From: DATJYV01 sp035499415
Lineage (GTDB): Bacteria > Bacteroidota > Ignavibacteria > UBA10030
DNA length: 9,271 nt
Assembly (NCBI GenBank): GCA_035499415.1
Contig: DATJYV010000038.1
Location: 1 to 9,271, forward strand
Direction of reading: 5' to 3'
Part shown: one piece after another, positions 1 to 6,059 of the stretch
Numbering within the stretch: position 1 is the first letter of the stretch
How the letters are laid out: every line of letters begins with the position of its first letter
The notes under the pieces: model-generated
Database searches by the model: none
Told to the model about the DNA's origin: nothing
What the model saw: the letters and a program-made list of their open reading frames with translations, nothing else
Made by a program: the position numbers and the translations under genes

Positions 1-2
1 TG

Positions 3-317
3 GTGGACAGTCTTCAGGTGAAGCGGCCGGACTGGAAGAGTTACGAGAACATGCGACTGAGCGGCGAGGCGTACAAATGGGGCGCATTGGTTGACCACAA
101 CGCAATGCCGCGGCGGGATGCCGGTGGTTCGTGTATATTTCTCCACATTTGGGATGGCCCGGGCAGTTCCACCTCGGGATGTACGGCGATGGATGAAACG
201 AGGTTCCTCGCCATGCTTCAGTGGCTCGACGCAACGAAAAACCCGACCGTGGTACAACTCCCGAAATCGGCGTATCGTCGATATGCACAAAGGTGGCAAC
301 TTCCATTGATGGAGTGA
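3..317 (+). CDS. L,D-transpeptidase (YkuD-like) catalytic domain, N-terminus cut off by window start
   Basis: This is the C-terminal part of a probable cell-envelope L,D-transpeptidase or related YkuD-fold enzyme, a family that forms or edits peptidoglycan cross-links with an active-site cysteine in the periplasm. The visible 104 residues carry the family's hallmarks in order: GGSCIFLH with a histidine at visible residue 48, then STSGCTAM with the candidate catalytic cysteine at residue 60 (codon 180-182). A hydrophobic helix and a TVVQLP strand close the domain. The His-to-Cys spacing of 12 fits YkuD domains, and the layout resembles the COG3786 branch more than the ErfK/YbiS branch. The frame is open to base 1, and the GTG at base 3 is only the first start-like codon, so the real start and any signal peptide lie upstream. 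The stop is TGA at 315-317. No partner gene is visible within the next 500 bases. The call rests on motif recognition. Confidence 0.75.
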   Translation: MDSLQVKRPDWKSYENMRLSGEAYKWGALVDHNAMPRRDAGGSCIFLHIWDGPGSSTSGCTAMDETRFLAMLQWLDATKNPTVVQLPKSAYRRYAQRWQLPLME

Positions 318-565
318 CTCTCCCAGCGCACCACTCCTTTGCCTGGAGCTCCATCCTGCTCAACAGACCTTTTCACAACCCCCCTGCCCGTAACATCGTT
401 GCAAACGGCGCCGCGAATCCTGCATGCGGCATCCCGGGGCAATTTCCCGTCGACGGAACTTTGCCGGCAAACGCGACCGGCGACGACTTCAGTGCAAAAA
501 AAATCGACGCACATTCTTATACGCTGAATTCATGAGCCCGGTACGCTGCCGGCTTGTTCGCTGTG

Positions 566-573
566 CCCCTCCT
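566..573. repeat. Left copy of 8-bp direct repeat (putative target-site duplication)
   Basis: CCCCTCCT occurs immediately outside the left inverted repeat and is repeated exactly at 733-740, immediately outside the right one. Perfect direct copies in register with the inverted-repeat ends are what a transposition event leaves. The sequence is low in complexity and the downstream region is C/T-rich, so chance cannot be fully excluded. Confidence 0.6.
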
Positions 574-732
574 GGTAGTGTCCTATATCCAAGCAACCGT
601 CACCCCGAAGTTTTGGCCGAAGGCCCATCAGCCACTGGCTGAGGTTCGGGGTCTGTGAACGTCAGATGCTGAAACGAGTTCAGCATGACGCTTCCTTAAT
701 ACGTTGGAGCCCGCTGAATTGAGGACACTACT
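574..732. mobile_element. Candidate 159-bp MITE-like element with terminal inverted repeats and internal hairpins
   Basis: The left end reads GGTAGTGTCCT (574-584). The right end is AGGACACTACT (722-732), whose reverse complement is AGTAGTGTCCT, so 10 of 11 terminal bases match. Exact 8-bp direct repeats CCCCTCCT flank both ends. The interior has no gene but strong dyad symmetry. ACCCCGAA (602-609) pairs with TTCGGGGT (645-652) and encloses GGCC-GAA-GGCC (615-625) and the perfect TCAGCCA-C-TGGCTGA hairpin (628-642). A second hairpin pairs ATGCTGAA (666-673) with TTCAGCAT (679-686), and allowing a two-base bulge the stem extends to GTCA/TGAC. Short, non-coding, terminally inverted and flanked by a target duplication is the definition of a MITE, which would be moved by a transposase encoded elsewhere. 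An 8-bp duplication is known for families such as IS1595 and IS66, but I cannot assign one. A dispersed palindromic repeat without mobility is the alternative. Confidence 0.55.
602..689. repeat. Internal palindromic hairpins of the MITE-like element
   Basis: Two adjacent fold-back blocks are visible. The first (602-652) is an 8-bp outer stem, ACCCCGAA with TTCGGGGT, containing two small hairpins, GGCC/GGCC and TCAGCCA/TGGCTGA, which together give a cloverleaf-like outline. It lacks tRNA landmarks. The second (661-689) has an 8-bp perfect stem ATGCTGAA/TTCAGCAT with a five-base loop. Transcribed or single-stranded, both would fold well. From memory, palindromes of the ATGCTGAA...TTCAGCAT type are scattered in some environmental genomes; I have not verified this. 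Confidence 0.6.
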
Positions 733-740
733 CCCCTCCT
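733..740. repeat. Right copy of 8-bp direct repeat (putative target-site duplication)
   Basis: This is the exact second copy of CCCCTCCT, abutting the right inverted repeat of the MITE-like element. The copies are 8/8 identical. Confidence 0.6.
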
Positions 741-788
741 CTCCTTCTTGGAAATCTCCAGAGCTTTCTCTACTTTGTTCAGTCCTAA

Positions 789-794
789 TACAAT
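789..794 (+). promoter_or_regulatory. Possible -10 box for the MFS gene
   Basis: TACAAT matches the sigma-70 -10 consensus at five of six positions and lies 38 bases before the MFS start. No good -35 box is found at the right spacing, so this is a weak suggestion only. If it is correct, the MITE-like element ends about 57 bases upstream of the -10 box and could have supplied or displaced upstream control sequence. Confidence 0.2.
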
Positions 795-819
795 CCGCCC
801 GTATCCCCCACCCGAATTC

Positions 820-824
820 AGGAG
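820..824 (+). promoter_or_regulatory. Ribosome-binding site fixing the MFS start
   Basis: AGGAG lies seven bases before the ATG at 832. An out-of-frame ATG at 828 is too close to the site, so 832 is preferred. Confidence 0.75.
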
Positions 825-831
825 TTGATGA

Positions 832-2445
832 ATGTCGTCTGACTACCTCACCGCCAGCCAGCCCGAAGAAGTAGTCAATGTCAAACGCGTCATTCTTGCC
901 TCATCCGTCGGGACTCTCTTTGAATGGTACGACTTCTATCTCTATGGAAGTCTTGCGACGTTCTTCGGCGGGCTCTTCTTCCCCAAAGGAAACGAGACCG
1001 CCGGTTTCCTCGCGAGTCTCGCAACCTTTGGGGCCGGTTTCGCCGTCCGTCCCTTCGGCGCGATCATCTTTGGCCGGATCGGCGACGTTGTCGGACGCAA
1101 GTACACATTCCTCGTCACCATCGTGATCATGGGCCTCTCGACCGCCCTCATCGGCGTGCTTCCGGTCTACGAGAAGGTCGGCATTCTCGCGCCGATCCTC
1201 CTTGTCACGCTCCGGCTCGCACAGGGCCTGGCGCTCGGGGGGGAGTATGGCGGCGCCGCCACGTATGTTGCAGAACACGCGCCGCAGGGGAAACGGGGAT
1301 TCTTCACGAGCTGGATTCAAACGACGGCAACGATTGGTTTCTTCCTTTCCCTTGCCGTCATTCTCGGCACGCGGCTCCAATTGGGTGAGCAGGATTTCCG
1401 GAGCTGGGGCTGGCGAGTCCCGTTCCTCGTCTCGTTCATTCTTCTCGGCGTCTCCGTCTACATCCGGCTGAAGCTGAAGGAGTCTCCCCTCTTCGCACAA
1501 TTGAAATCGCGGGGAAGTCTCTCGAAAAACCCCATCAAGGAAAGCTTCGCGAACAAGACCAACCTCCGTTACGTCATTCTGGCACTGTTCGGTGCAACCG
1601 CCGGCCAAGGGGTCATTTGGTATTGCGGACAGTTTTACGCCCTCTTCTTCCTGCAGAATACGCTGAAGGTCGACCTCGTCACATCTTACACGCTCATCGC
1701 GATCGCTCTCGCACTTGGGACGCCGCTCTTCATCGCGTTCGGCAGTCTTTCGGACGCCATCGGCCGGAAGAAGCTCATGTTGACCGGACTGTTCCTCGCT
1801 TCCATCACGCTCTTCCCGATCTTCAAGGGGCTGAGCCATTACGCGAACCCGGAACTTGAATCGGCTGTCGAACGAAACCCGATTGTCCTTACGTACGACC
1901 CGGATGGGTCCGAAAAAATGAGGGCGTCAATCGCCTCAGCTCGTGAGTCTCTCACGAAGAAGGGATATCCCTTCGGGCATGAAACACTGGCCGGGAGTCC
2001 CGTGGTGACGATGCGTCTCGGCAATGGAGCTGCCCTTGCGTTCAGCGACTCGGCGTGGACAACGGCGCTCAAATCGGCGGGGTATCCGGCCGCGGCGAAT
2101 CCGGAGAAAATCAATTCATTCATTGTCGTCATGCTCCTCACCCTGCTTATGGTGTATGTCTGCATGATCTACGGGCCTATTGCAGCGTTTCTCGTCGAGC
2201 TCTTCCCGACGCGGATACGGTACACATCGATGTCGCTGCCGTACCATCTTGGCAACGGCTGGTTCGGCGGGTTCATGCCGCTGATCGCCGCCTCGATCAC
2301 GGTAAGCACGGGAAACATCTACGCGGGCCTCTGGTTTCCCGTCGGCGTCGCGTTGATGACGTTTGTCGTCTGTCTCGTCTGGGTGGAAGAAACGAAAGAT
2401 CGGAGTCTCCTCTACGACGCGAATGACCTTGATGTTCCTGTCTGA
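832..2445 (+). CDS. MFS transporter, metabolite:H+ symporter (MHS/ProP-ShiA-like) family
   Basis: This is a 537-residue inner-membrane secondary transporter, expected to import a small organic acid, osmolyte or similar metabolite with protons. The family signatures are visible. WYDFYLYG is in TM1 (residues 32-39). The MFS loop 2-3 motif GRIGDVVGRK spans 81-90, and its pseudo-repeat GSLSDAIGRKK spans 304-314. RLAQGLALGGEYGGA at 128-142 is characteristic of MHS proteins. About twelve hydrophobic segments are present. Between TM9 and TM10, residues ~335-428 form a hydrophilic insertion predicted to be outside the cytoplasm; it makes the protein about 90 residues longer than ProP/ShiA-size members. 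The substrate cannot be read from sequence. ATG 832 has an AGGAG site seven bases upstream. The small membrane protein gene begins 45 bases after the stop. Family assignment is secure; specific function is not. Confidence 0.92.
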   Translation: MSSDYLTASQPEEVVNVKRVILASSVGTLFEWYDFYLYGSLATFFGGLFFPKGNETAGFLASLATFGAGFAVRPFGAIIFGRIGDVVGRKYTFLVTIVIMGLSTALIGVLPVYEKVGILAPILLVTLRLAQGLALGGEYGGAATYVAEHAPQGKRGFFTSWIQTTATIGFFLSLAVILGTRLQLGEQDFRSWGWRVPFLVSFILLGVSVYIRLKLKESPLFAQLKSRGSLSKNPIKESFANKTNLRYVILALFGATAGQGVIWYCGQFYALFFLQNTLKVDLVTSYTLIAIALALGTPLFIAFGSLSDAIGRKKLMLTGLFLASITLFPIFKGLSHYANPELESAVERNPIVLTYDPDGSEKMRASIASARESLTKKGYPFGHETLAGSPVVTMRLGNGAALAFSDSAWTTALKSAGYPAAANPEKINSFIVVMLLTLLMVYVCMIYGPIAAFLVELFPTRIRYTSMSLPYHLGNGWFGGFMPLIAASITVSTGNIYAGLWFPVGVALMTFVVCLVWVEETKDRSLLYDANDLDVPV

Positions 2446-2490
2446 TTCGCGGCGTGGCTCGCGGACGATAGACTTCCGGATGGATCGCGC

Positions 2491-2889
2491 ATGAGGACAG
2501 CGTTCCGCGTTGTTGTCACTCTCTTCGTTTTCCTCGCTTCGTACTGGTTTGTCTTCTGGGTTCCATTCGCGTTTCTCCCGTTGATCCGGTATCCGCTCGT
2601 GACAAACCTCGTCTCATTTGGGTTCGCTCTGTTTGCCGCGAGATACATCTGGCTGAAGCTCGGCAAGGCGCCATCCTCTCTCGTGTCGTCGGTCATAATG
2701 GGGGCGGCTGTTCTCGGAGGCATCGGGTTCTGCGGCGGATTCATAGGCCCTCTGATTTTTACACCGGATGCAAATCAGGGACCCCTCCTGGGAATCTTTA
2801 TCACCGGTCCGGCCGGATTCGCACTTGGCGGCGTCGGGGGGCTTGGATGGTGGTGGATGAAGAGAAGGACGACCGGACGAATTGGGTGA
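2491..2889 (+). CDS. Small four-helix membrane protein, function unknown
   Basis: This 132-residue protein is almost wholly hydrophobic, with about four membrane segments near residues 6-28, 36-54, 64-88 and 98-120. A basic tail (MKRRTTGR, 123-130) suggests a cytoplasmic C-terminus. The third and fourth segments are glycine-rich and contain GPLIF (86-90) and NQGPLLGIFITGPAGFALGG (95-114), a pattern I associate with small uncharacterised membrane proteins but cannot tie to a function. The start is ATG 2491. No strong ribosome-binding site precedes it, only a weak GGATGG around 2479-2484. It follows the MFS stop by 45 bases in the same direction, so read-through transcription is likely. The hydrophobic periodicity and full-length open frame make it a credible gene. 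The stop codon runs directly into a short tandem repeat. Confidence 0.65.
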   Translation: MRTAFRVVVTLFVFLASYWFVFWVPFAFLPLIRYPLVTNLVSFGFALFAARYIWLKLGKAPSSLVSSVIMGAAVLGGIGFCGGFIGPLIFTPDANQGPLLGIFITGPAGFALGGVGGLGWWWMKRRTTGRIG

Positions 2890-2914
2890 TCGGGATTGTG
2901 GATCGGGAATGTTG
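2888..2914. repeat. Two-copy degenerate tandem repeat (GATCGGGA-type)
   Basis: The copies are G-A-T-C-GGGATTGTG (2888-2900) and GATCGGGAATGTTG (2901-2914). They share GATCGGGA apart from register, and the rest is near-identical. The first copy overlaps the last two bases of the upstream stop codon. This is one of three short direct repeats at gene borders in the window. Confidence 0.45.
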
Positions 2915-3258
2915 GAGTTGATGGAACCCAACCCTCAAACAGAATCTTCCCTGATCGCGTCGCATTCATGAACGCACTCTGGCACAGGACACATCCGATG
3001 CCCCGGCGCGCATCCGAGGCAGCTCGCATCAAATGGCACGCCTCGCACGCAAAGCATTGCGGGTGCCGGGAAATACCGAAGAGTCTGCTGACAAAAGTGA
3101 AAGGGCCCCGGTTGCGTCAAACGACCAGGCGCAGCTGACTTACGCCGGCAGTCCAGCGACAAGCTTGTGGCGAATGCCGAGACAGCACGCTGAGATCCGA
3201 TCGCTGAACGCCGACCGCTGCTTGCTGCAAACCCATTGAATCCAATTTCCGTCTTTCC
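2890..3258. other. Intergenic region, no convincing gene; one weak small ORF
   Basis: These 369 bases lie between the small membrane protein and the hydrolase. Open frames occur on both strands but none is convincing. The best is 2968-3138 (+, 56 codons from ATG, or from a TTG at 2896). Its middle reads ASEAARIKWHASHAKHCGC followed by REIPKSLL, a basic, His/Cys-containing stretch that resembles short conserved proteins or a relic of one. It has no ribosome-binding site and no domain I can name. No terminator with a T-run, tRNA or good promoter is visible. A promoter for the hydrolase/ABC operon should lie near the end, but I cannot point to it. Confidence 0.55.
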
Positions 3259-3279
3259 GTGGTTCGCCATCCGACCATC

Positions 3280-4041
3280 ATGATCTATCGCACCCGATTT
3301 AAGAACGAGATCGTCGCGGAATTCACGCCGCCGTCACGCAGATCAGCACGCCGCCGGGTCATCATCCTTTGCGACGGAATGCCGTCGATGCCCCGGAAGC
3401 AATCGCTCATGCAGTTCCTTGCGGACAAGGGGTTCTGGGTGTTCTACCCTCGCTACCGCGGTGCATGGGAAAGCGACGGAGTTTTTATGCGCCATTCGCC
3501 GCACCGGGATATATTGGACGTTGTAGAGGGCCTTGGGCGGAAAATACGGGAGAACGCATTCGGAAGAACCTTCAGCGTCAATCCACATGAGATTTTCGTC
3601 GTCGGCGGCTCGTTCGGCGGAACGGCATCGCTCCTCTGCTCTCTCGACACGCGCGTAAAGAAAGTCATCGCAAATTGTCCGGTCGTCGATTGGTCGATCC
3701 TGCGGAATGAACAGAAGAAGGAGACGAACAACCGAAGTTATCCCGCATACATCCGCGAAGCGTTCGGCCGCGGCTACCGGCTCCCGGCGAAGAACTGGAA
3801 CAAACTCCTCGGCGGTACATTTTTCAACCCGGTCCACCACCTCGGCGAGTTCGGCCCTTCGAAGATCATGATGTTTCATGCGAAAGATGATCCGTATATT
3901 CCATGGAGGGGCGTGAAAACATTCGCCCAAAAGACCGGAGCGAATTTCATTCTTCTCAGCAGGGGCGGACACATCAGTACCGATTTCATCGTCAGAAAAT
4001 ACTGGCCGCGGATCGCGAAATTTTTCGAAGGACGCCGATGA
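3280..4041 (+). CDS. Alpha/beta hydrolase (prolyl oligopeptidase/dienelactone hydrolase-like)
   Basis: This is a cytoplasmic serine hydrolase of about 253 residues acting on an unknown ester, amide or peptide bond. No signal peptide is seen. The alpha/beta fold order is clear: a strand VIILCDG followed by MP near the oxyanion region (27-35), FWVFYPRYRG (52-61), the nucleophile elbow VVGGSFGG with Ser111, the acid in HAKDDPYIP (Asp204), and the catalytic His231 in SRGGHIS. Ser, Asp and His are in canonical order and the length fits a minimal hydrolase with a small lid insertion around residues 130-180. I chose ATG 3280 because the conserved region begins right after it; GTG 3259 would add seven residues, and neither start has a Shine-Dalgarno sequence. 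The stop overlaps the ABC transporter start by four bases (ATGA), so the two are translationally coupled and probably function together. The substrate is unknown. Confidence 0.85.
   Translation: MIYRTRFKNEIVAEFTPPSRRSARRRVIILCDGMPSMPRKQSLMQFLADKGFWVFYPRYRGAWESDGVFMRHSPHRDILDVVEGLGRKIRENAFGRTFSVNPHEIFVVGGSFGGTASLLCSLDTRVKKVIANCPVVDWSILRNEQKKETNNRSYPAYIREAFGRGYRLPAKNWNKLLGGTFFNPVHHLGEFGPSKIMMFHAKDDPYIPWRGVKTFAQKTGANFILLSRGGHISTDFIVRKYWPRIAKFFEGRR
4027..4032 (+). promoter_or_regulatory. Ribosome-binding site and ATGA overlap fixing the ABC transporter start
   Basis: GAAGGA ends five bases before ATG 4038, whose last two bases plus A4041 form the hydrolase stop codon. The open frame continues upstream to 3903 inside the hydrolase gene, but those 45 codons give a charged, unconserved peptide, so 4038 is the better start. 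Confidence 0.8.
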
Positions 4042-5852
4042 AGGAAGAGGTGCCCGGGTCCAAGGGGCGCGCTGAGCGCGTCAGAAAAAATCTGCTTCAG
4101 GGCATGTCTCTTGCGTGGGCCGCCTCTCCACGCTCCCTCCTGAAATATTCGATTCTGGGCGCCGTCAGCGCGGCGATGTCGCCGATATCGGTGTATCTCG
4201 GAAGCGCGCTCGTAAACCGGATCGCCGAAGCGCGCCTCCATCACATCGAGTTCAACTATCTGCTCCCCGTCGTTCTCGGGTTGTGGGGCGTTACGACCAT
4301 CCAGCGTTCGGTCGGGGCGTACATGGGATACGGGAGAAACCTGTTTGTCCGGCGCGTTCAACTGGAAGCGGAACGCCGCCTGATCGAGAAGGCGGCGATG
4401 CTCGACCTGGGACACTTCGACAACTCCGACTGGCACGACCGCCTCGCGCGCGCAAAACGGGATGTCTCCTGGAGGCCGGGAGATCTCACCTGGTCCGTCC
4501 TCGGACTGTCCGGCAACATTGTCACGATCCTCCTCATGGCTTCGCTCCTGGCAAGTCTCCATTATATTCTCGTCGTGCTGGCGCTTCTCGCGGCATTTCT
4601 CTCGCTCGTCCTCGAGAGGCGCGTCACCGCCAAGCTCTACGAGTTCTTCTACAAGGAGACGCCCGAAGAACGCGAGCGCGATTATCTCGGCGACCTCCTC
4701 GTCCAGCCCCGCACATCGAAGGAGATCCGGGCATACGTGCTGGCGGATTACCTCCTCGGCCGGCACGGGACATTGTCCGAAGACCTGTTCAAGCAGCGAA
4801 TCGAGATGTATAAATCGGGAACGCGCATATCGTTGCTCACCGGACTGGTGACCGGAACAACGCTGGCGCTTGCCTACCTGTTCGTCGCCATGCGCGGAGC
4901 GGCGGGAGAGATCAACCCGGGGGGCGTTGTGCTGGTCATCGGCGCGTTTACGTCCGTTTCCGGGACTCTCTCGCAGATCTCCAGCACATTCGTGGCAGTC
5001 GACCAGCACACGACGTTTCTGAACGATTATTTCTCCTTCCTCGCCATCGGCCCCTTGCTTCCCGTTCCCAAGACTCCGATGAAAATACCTCACGGACCCG
5101 TGAGCAATGTGGTCTTTGAAAACGTCGACTTCTCATATCCCGGCCAGACGGAGACGGCCTTATCCGGTTTGAATTTGAAAATCAACCGAGGCGAGCTCAT
5201 CGCCCTGGTGGGAGAAAACGGCGCCGGGAAAAGCACGCTGGTAAAATTGCTTCTGCGCTTTTACGACCCGGACAAGGGAGCGGTCCGGCTGGGAGATGTC
5301 GACCTCAGAAATGTCCGGCCCGACGATCTCCGCAACCGGGTCGGCGTCCTGTTTCAGGATTTTGCGACCTATGAGCTCTCGGTGCGGGAGAATGTGGGGA
5401 TCGGCAGACCGGACCATCAAATCGACGACGAGAGGGTGATGGAATCGTTGAGGGATGCGAGGAGCGACTGGCTGCTCAAGAAAATGCCGAAGGGACTCGA
5501 TTCGAAAGTGGGGCGGCTGTTTGAAGGGGGACACGACCTTTCGGGGGGAGAATGGCAGCGGCTGGCACTTGCGCGTCTGATGTACCGGGACGCCGATATC
5601 TGGGTGCTCGACGAGCCGACGTCGTCCCTCGACCCTGAGGCCGAGGCGGGAATCTTTGCGGAGCTCAAGGAAAACCTGAAGGGGCGCATCGGCATCGTGA
5701 TTTCACACAGGTTCTCGACCGTTCGGATTGCAGATCGGATCGCGGTCATTGCGGGGGGCCGCGTGCAGGAACTGGGGACACACGAGGAACTCGTTGCGGC
5801 CAAAGGAACGTATGCACGCCTGTTCGAGCTCCAGGCGGCGGGATACAGGTAG
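4038..5852 (+). CDS. ABC transporter, fused membrane domain and ATPase (exporter type)
   Basis: This is a 604-residue half-transporter expected to dimerise in the inner membrane and export a substrate using ATP. The N-terminal half has about six membrane segments (roughly 34-57, 74-96, 157-173, 174-192, 264-285, 290-313). The nucleotide-binding domain has every core motif: Walker A GENGAGKST (392-400, Lys398), Q-loop Gln440 in LFQDF, signature LSGGE (501-505), Walker B IWVLDEP with Asp525 and Glu526, and the H-loop His557 in SHR. The ATPase therefore looks active. There is no N-terminal peptidase C39 domain, so it is not a leader-processing bacteriocin exporter, although the adjacent hydrolase could play a processing or modifying part. 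Lipid, drug or peptide export are all possible. The four-base overlap with the hydrolase shows an operon. A heptameric tandem repeat starts six bases after the stop. Confidence 0.95.
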   Translation: MKEEVPGSKGRAERVRKNLLQGMSLAWAASPRSLLKYSILGAVSAAMSPISVYLGSALVNRIAEARLHHIEFNYLLPVVLGLWGVTTIQRSVGAYMGYGRNLFVRRVQLEAERRLIEKAAMLDLGHFDNSDWHDRLARAKRDVSWRPGDLTWSVLGLSGNIVTILLMASLLASLHYILVVLALLAAFLSLVLERRVTAKLYEFFYKETPEERERDYLGDLLVQPRTSKEIRAYVLADYLLGRHGTLSEDLFKQRIEMYKSGTRISLLTGLVTGTTLALAYLFVAMRGAAGEINPGGVVLVIGAFTSVSGTLSQISSTFVAVDQHTTFLNDYFSFLAIGPLLPVPKTPMKIPHGPVSNVVFENVDFSYPGQTETALSGLNLKINRGELIALVGENGAGKSTLVKLLLRFYDPDKGAVRLGDVDLRNVRPDDLRNRVGVLFQDFATYELSVRENVGIGRPDHQIDDERVMESLRDARSDWLLKKMPKGLDSKVGRLFEGGHDLSGGEWQRLALARLMYRDADIWVLDEPTSSLDPEAEAGIFAELKENLKGRIGIVISHRFSTVRIADRIAVIAGGRVQELGTHEELVAAKGTYARLFELQAAGYR

Positions 5853-5858
5853 GGAGGC

Positions 5859-5886
5859 GGTCAGCGATCAGCATTCAGCGGTTAGC
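5859..5886. repeat. Four tandem heptamers, consensus NNTYAGC
   Basis: GGTCAGC, GATCAGC, ATTCAGC and GGTTAGC follow one another with no gap, beginning six bases after the ABC transporter stop. TCAGC or TTAGC is constant and the first two bases vary. Arrays of this degenerate kind spread in intergenic DNA of some genomes. No function is evident, and there is no T-run that would make it a terminator. Confidence 0.7.
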
Positions 5887-6059
5887 GCTTGCCTGTTCGC
5901 TGTTGGCAAAGACGCTAAGAGGTTCCTCTGGAATGCTCGCCAGATGAGCGCACCCGAAGGATGGCCGGTCGCCGGGCGAACATGGGCTTGATCGGCGTCA
6001 GGAGTCCCCTCAAAGCACTCAGAGAGGGTCAGATCGTTTTGCCCCAATAATCCGGAACG
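5887..6059. other. Remainder of the ABC-chrA intergenic region
   Basis: About 170 bases without a gene. Small inverted repeats are present, TTGCC/GGCAA (5889-5893/5905-5909) and AGAGG/CCTCT (5918-5922/5925-5929), but neither has a U-tract. The frame leading into the next gene is closed by an in-frame TAA at 6048-6050, so the transporter cannot start upstream of 6060. No promoter is clear. Confidence 0.5.

Larger units (their letters stand above)
318..831. other. Long intergenic region with a MITE-like insertion
   Basis: These 514 bases separate the transpeptidase fragment from the MFS gene. Short open frames exist on both strands, but they overlap one another, have no recognisable domain and no ribosome-binding site, and I do not accept them as genes. 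The first ~250 bases show only minor structure: a 12-bp perfect palindrome TTTGCCGGCAAA at 460-471 and an A8 run at 488-495. The middle (566-740) holds the candidate transposable element described separately. The last ~90 bases are pyrimidine-rich and should hold the promoter and leader of the MFS gene. No tRNA or rRNA is apparent. Confidence 0.7.

Noticed and set aside
460..471. Perfect palindrome TTTGCCGGCAAA as a terminator or operator
   Set aside because: It has no loop or T-run for a terminator and no nearby gene start for an operator; it is short enough to be chance.
221..535. 104-codon + strand frame overlapping the transpeptidase end
   Set aside because: It is in a different frame from the transpeptidase, has no domain or ribosome-binding site, and overlaps other equally weak frames.
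602..652. Cloverleaf-like fold as a tRNA gene
   Set aside because: It has none of the conserved tRNA positions, no TTC-containing T arm and no CCA-type acceptor pairing, and the length is too short.
901..1839. 312-codon open frame on the minus strand
   Set aside because: It lies wholly inside the MFS gene, is very rich in E, R and D in the manner of a reverse-complement shadow, and shows no domain.
2935..3270. Minus-strand frame with several cysteines (CVRGVPFDASCLGCAPGHRM)
   Set aside because: The cysteine spacing fits no zinc-finger or iron-sulphur pattern I know, there is no ribosome-binding site, and it is antisense to another weak frame.
3903..4037. Upstream extension of the ABC transporter frame
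   Set aside because: It overlaps the hydrolase gene, and the extra residues are charged and unlike an ABC transporter N-terminus; ATG 4038 has a good ribosome-binding site.
3876..5093. 405-codon open frame on the minus strand
   Set aside because: It is antisense to the hydrolase end and the ABC transporter membrane domain; its composition is that of a G+C-rich shadow frame.
3280..5852. Hydrolase/ABC pair as a bacteriocin or lasso-peptide cluster
   Set aside because: No precursor peptide, leader-processing domain, cyclase or immunity gene is visible in the window.
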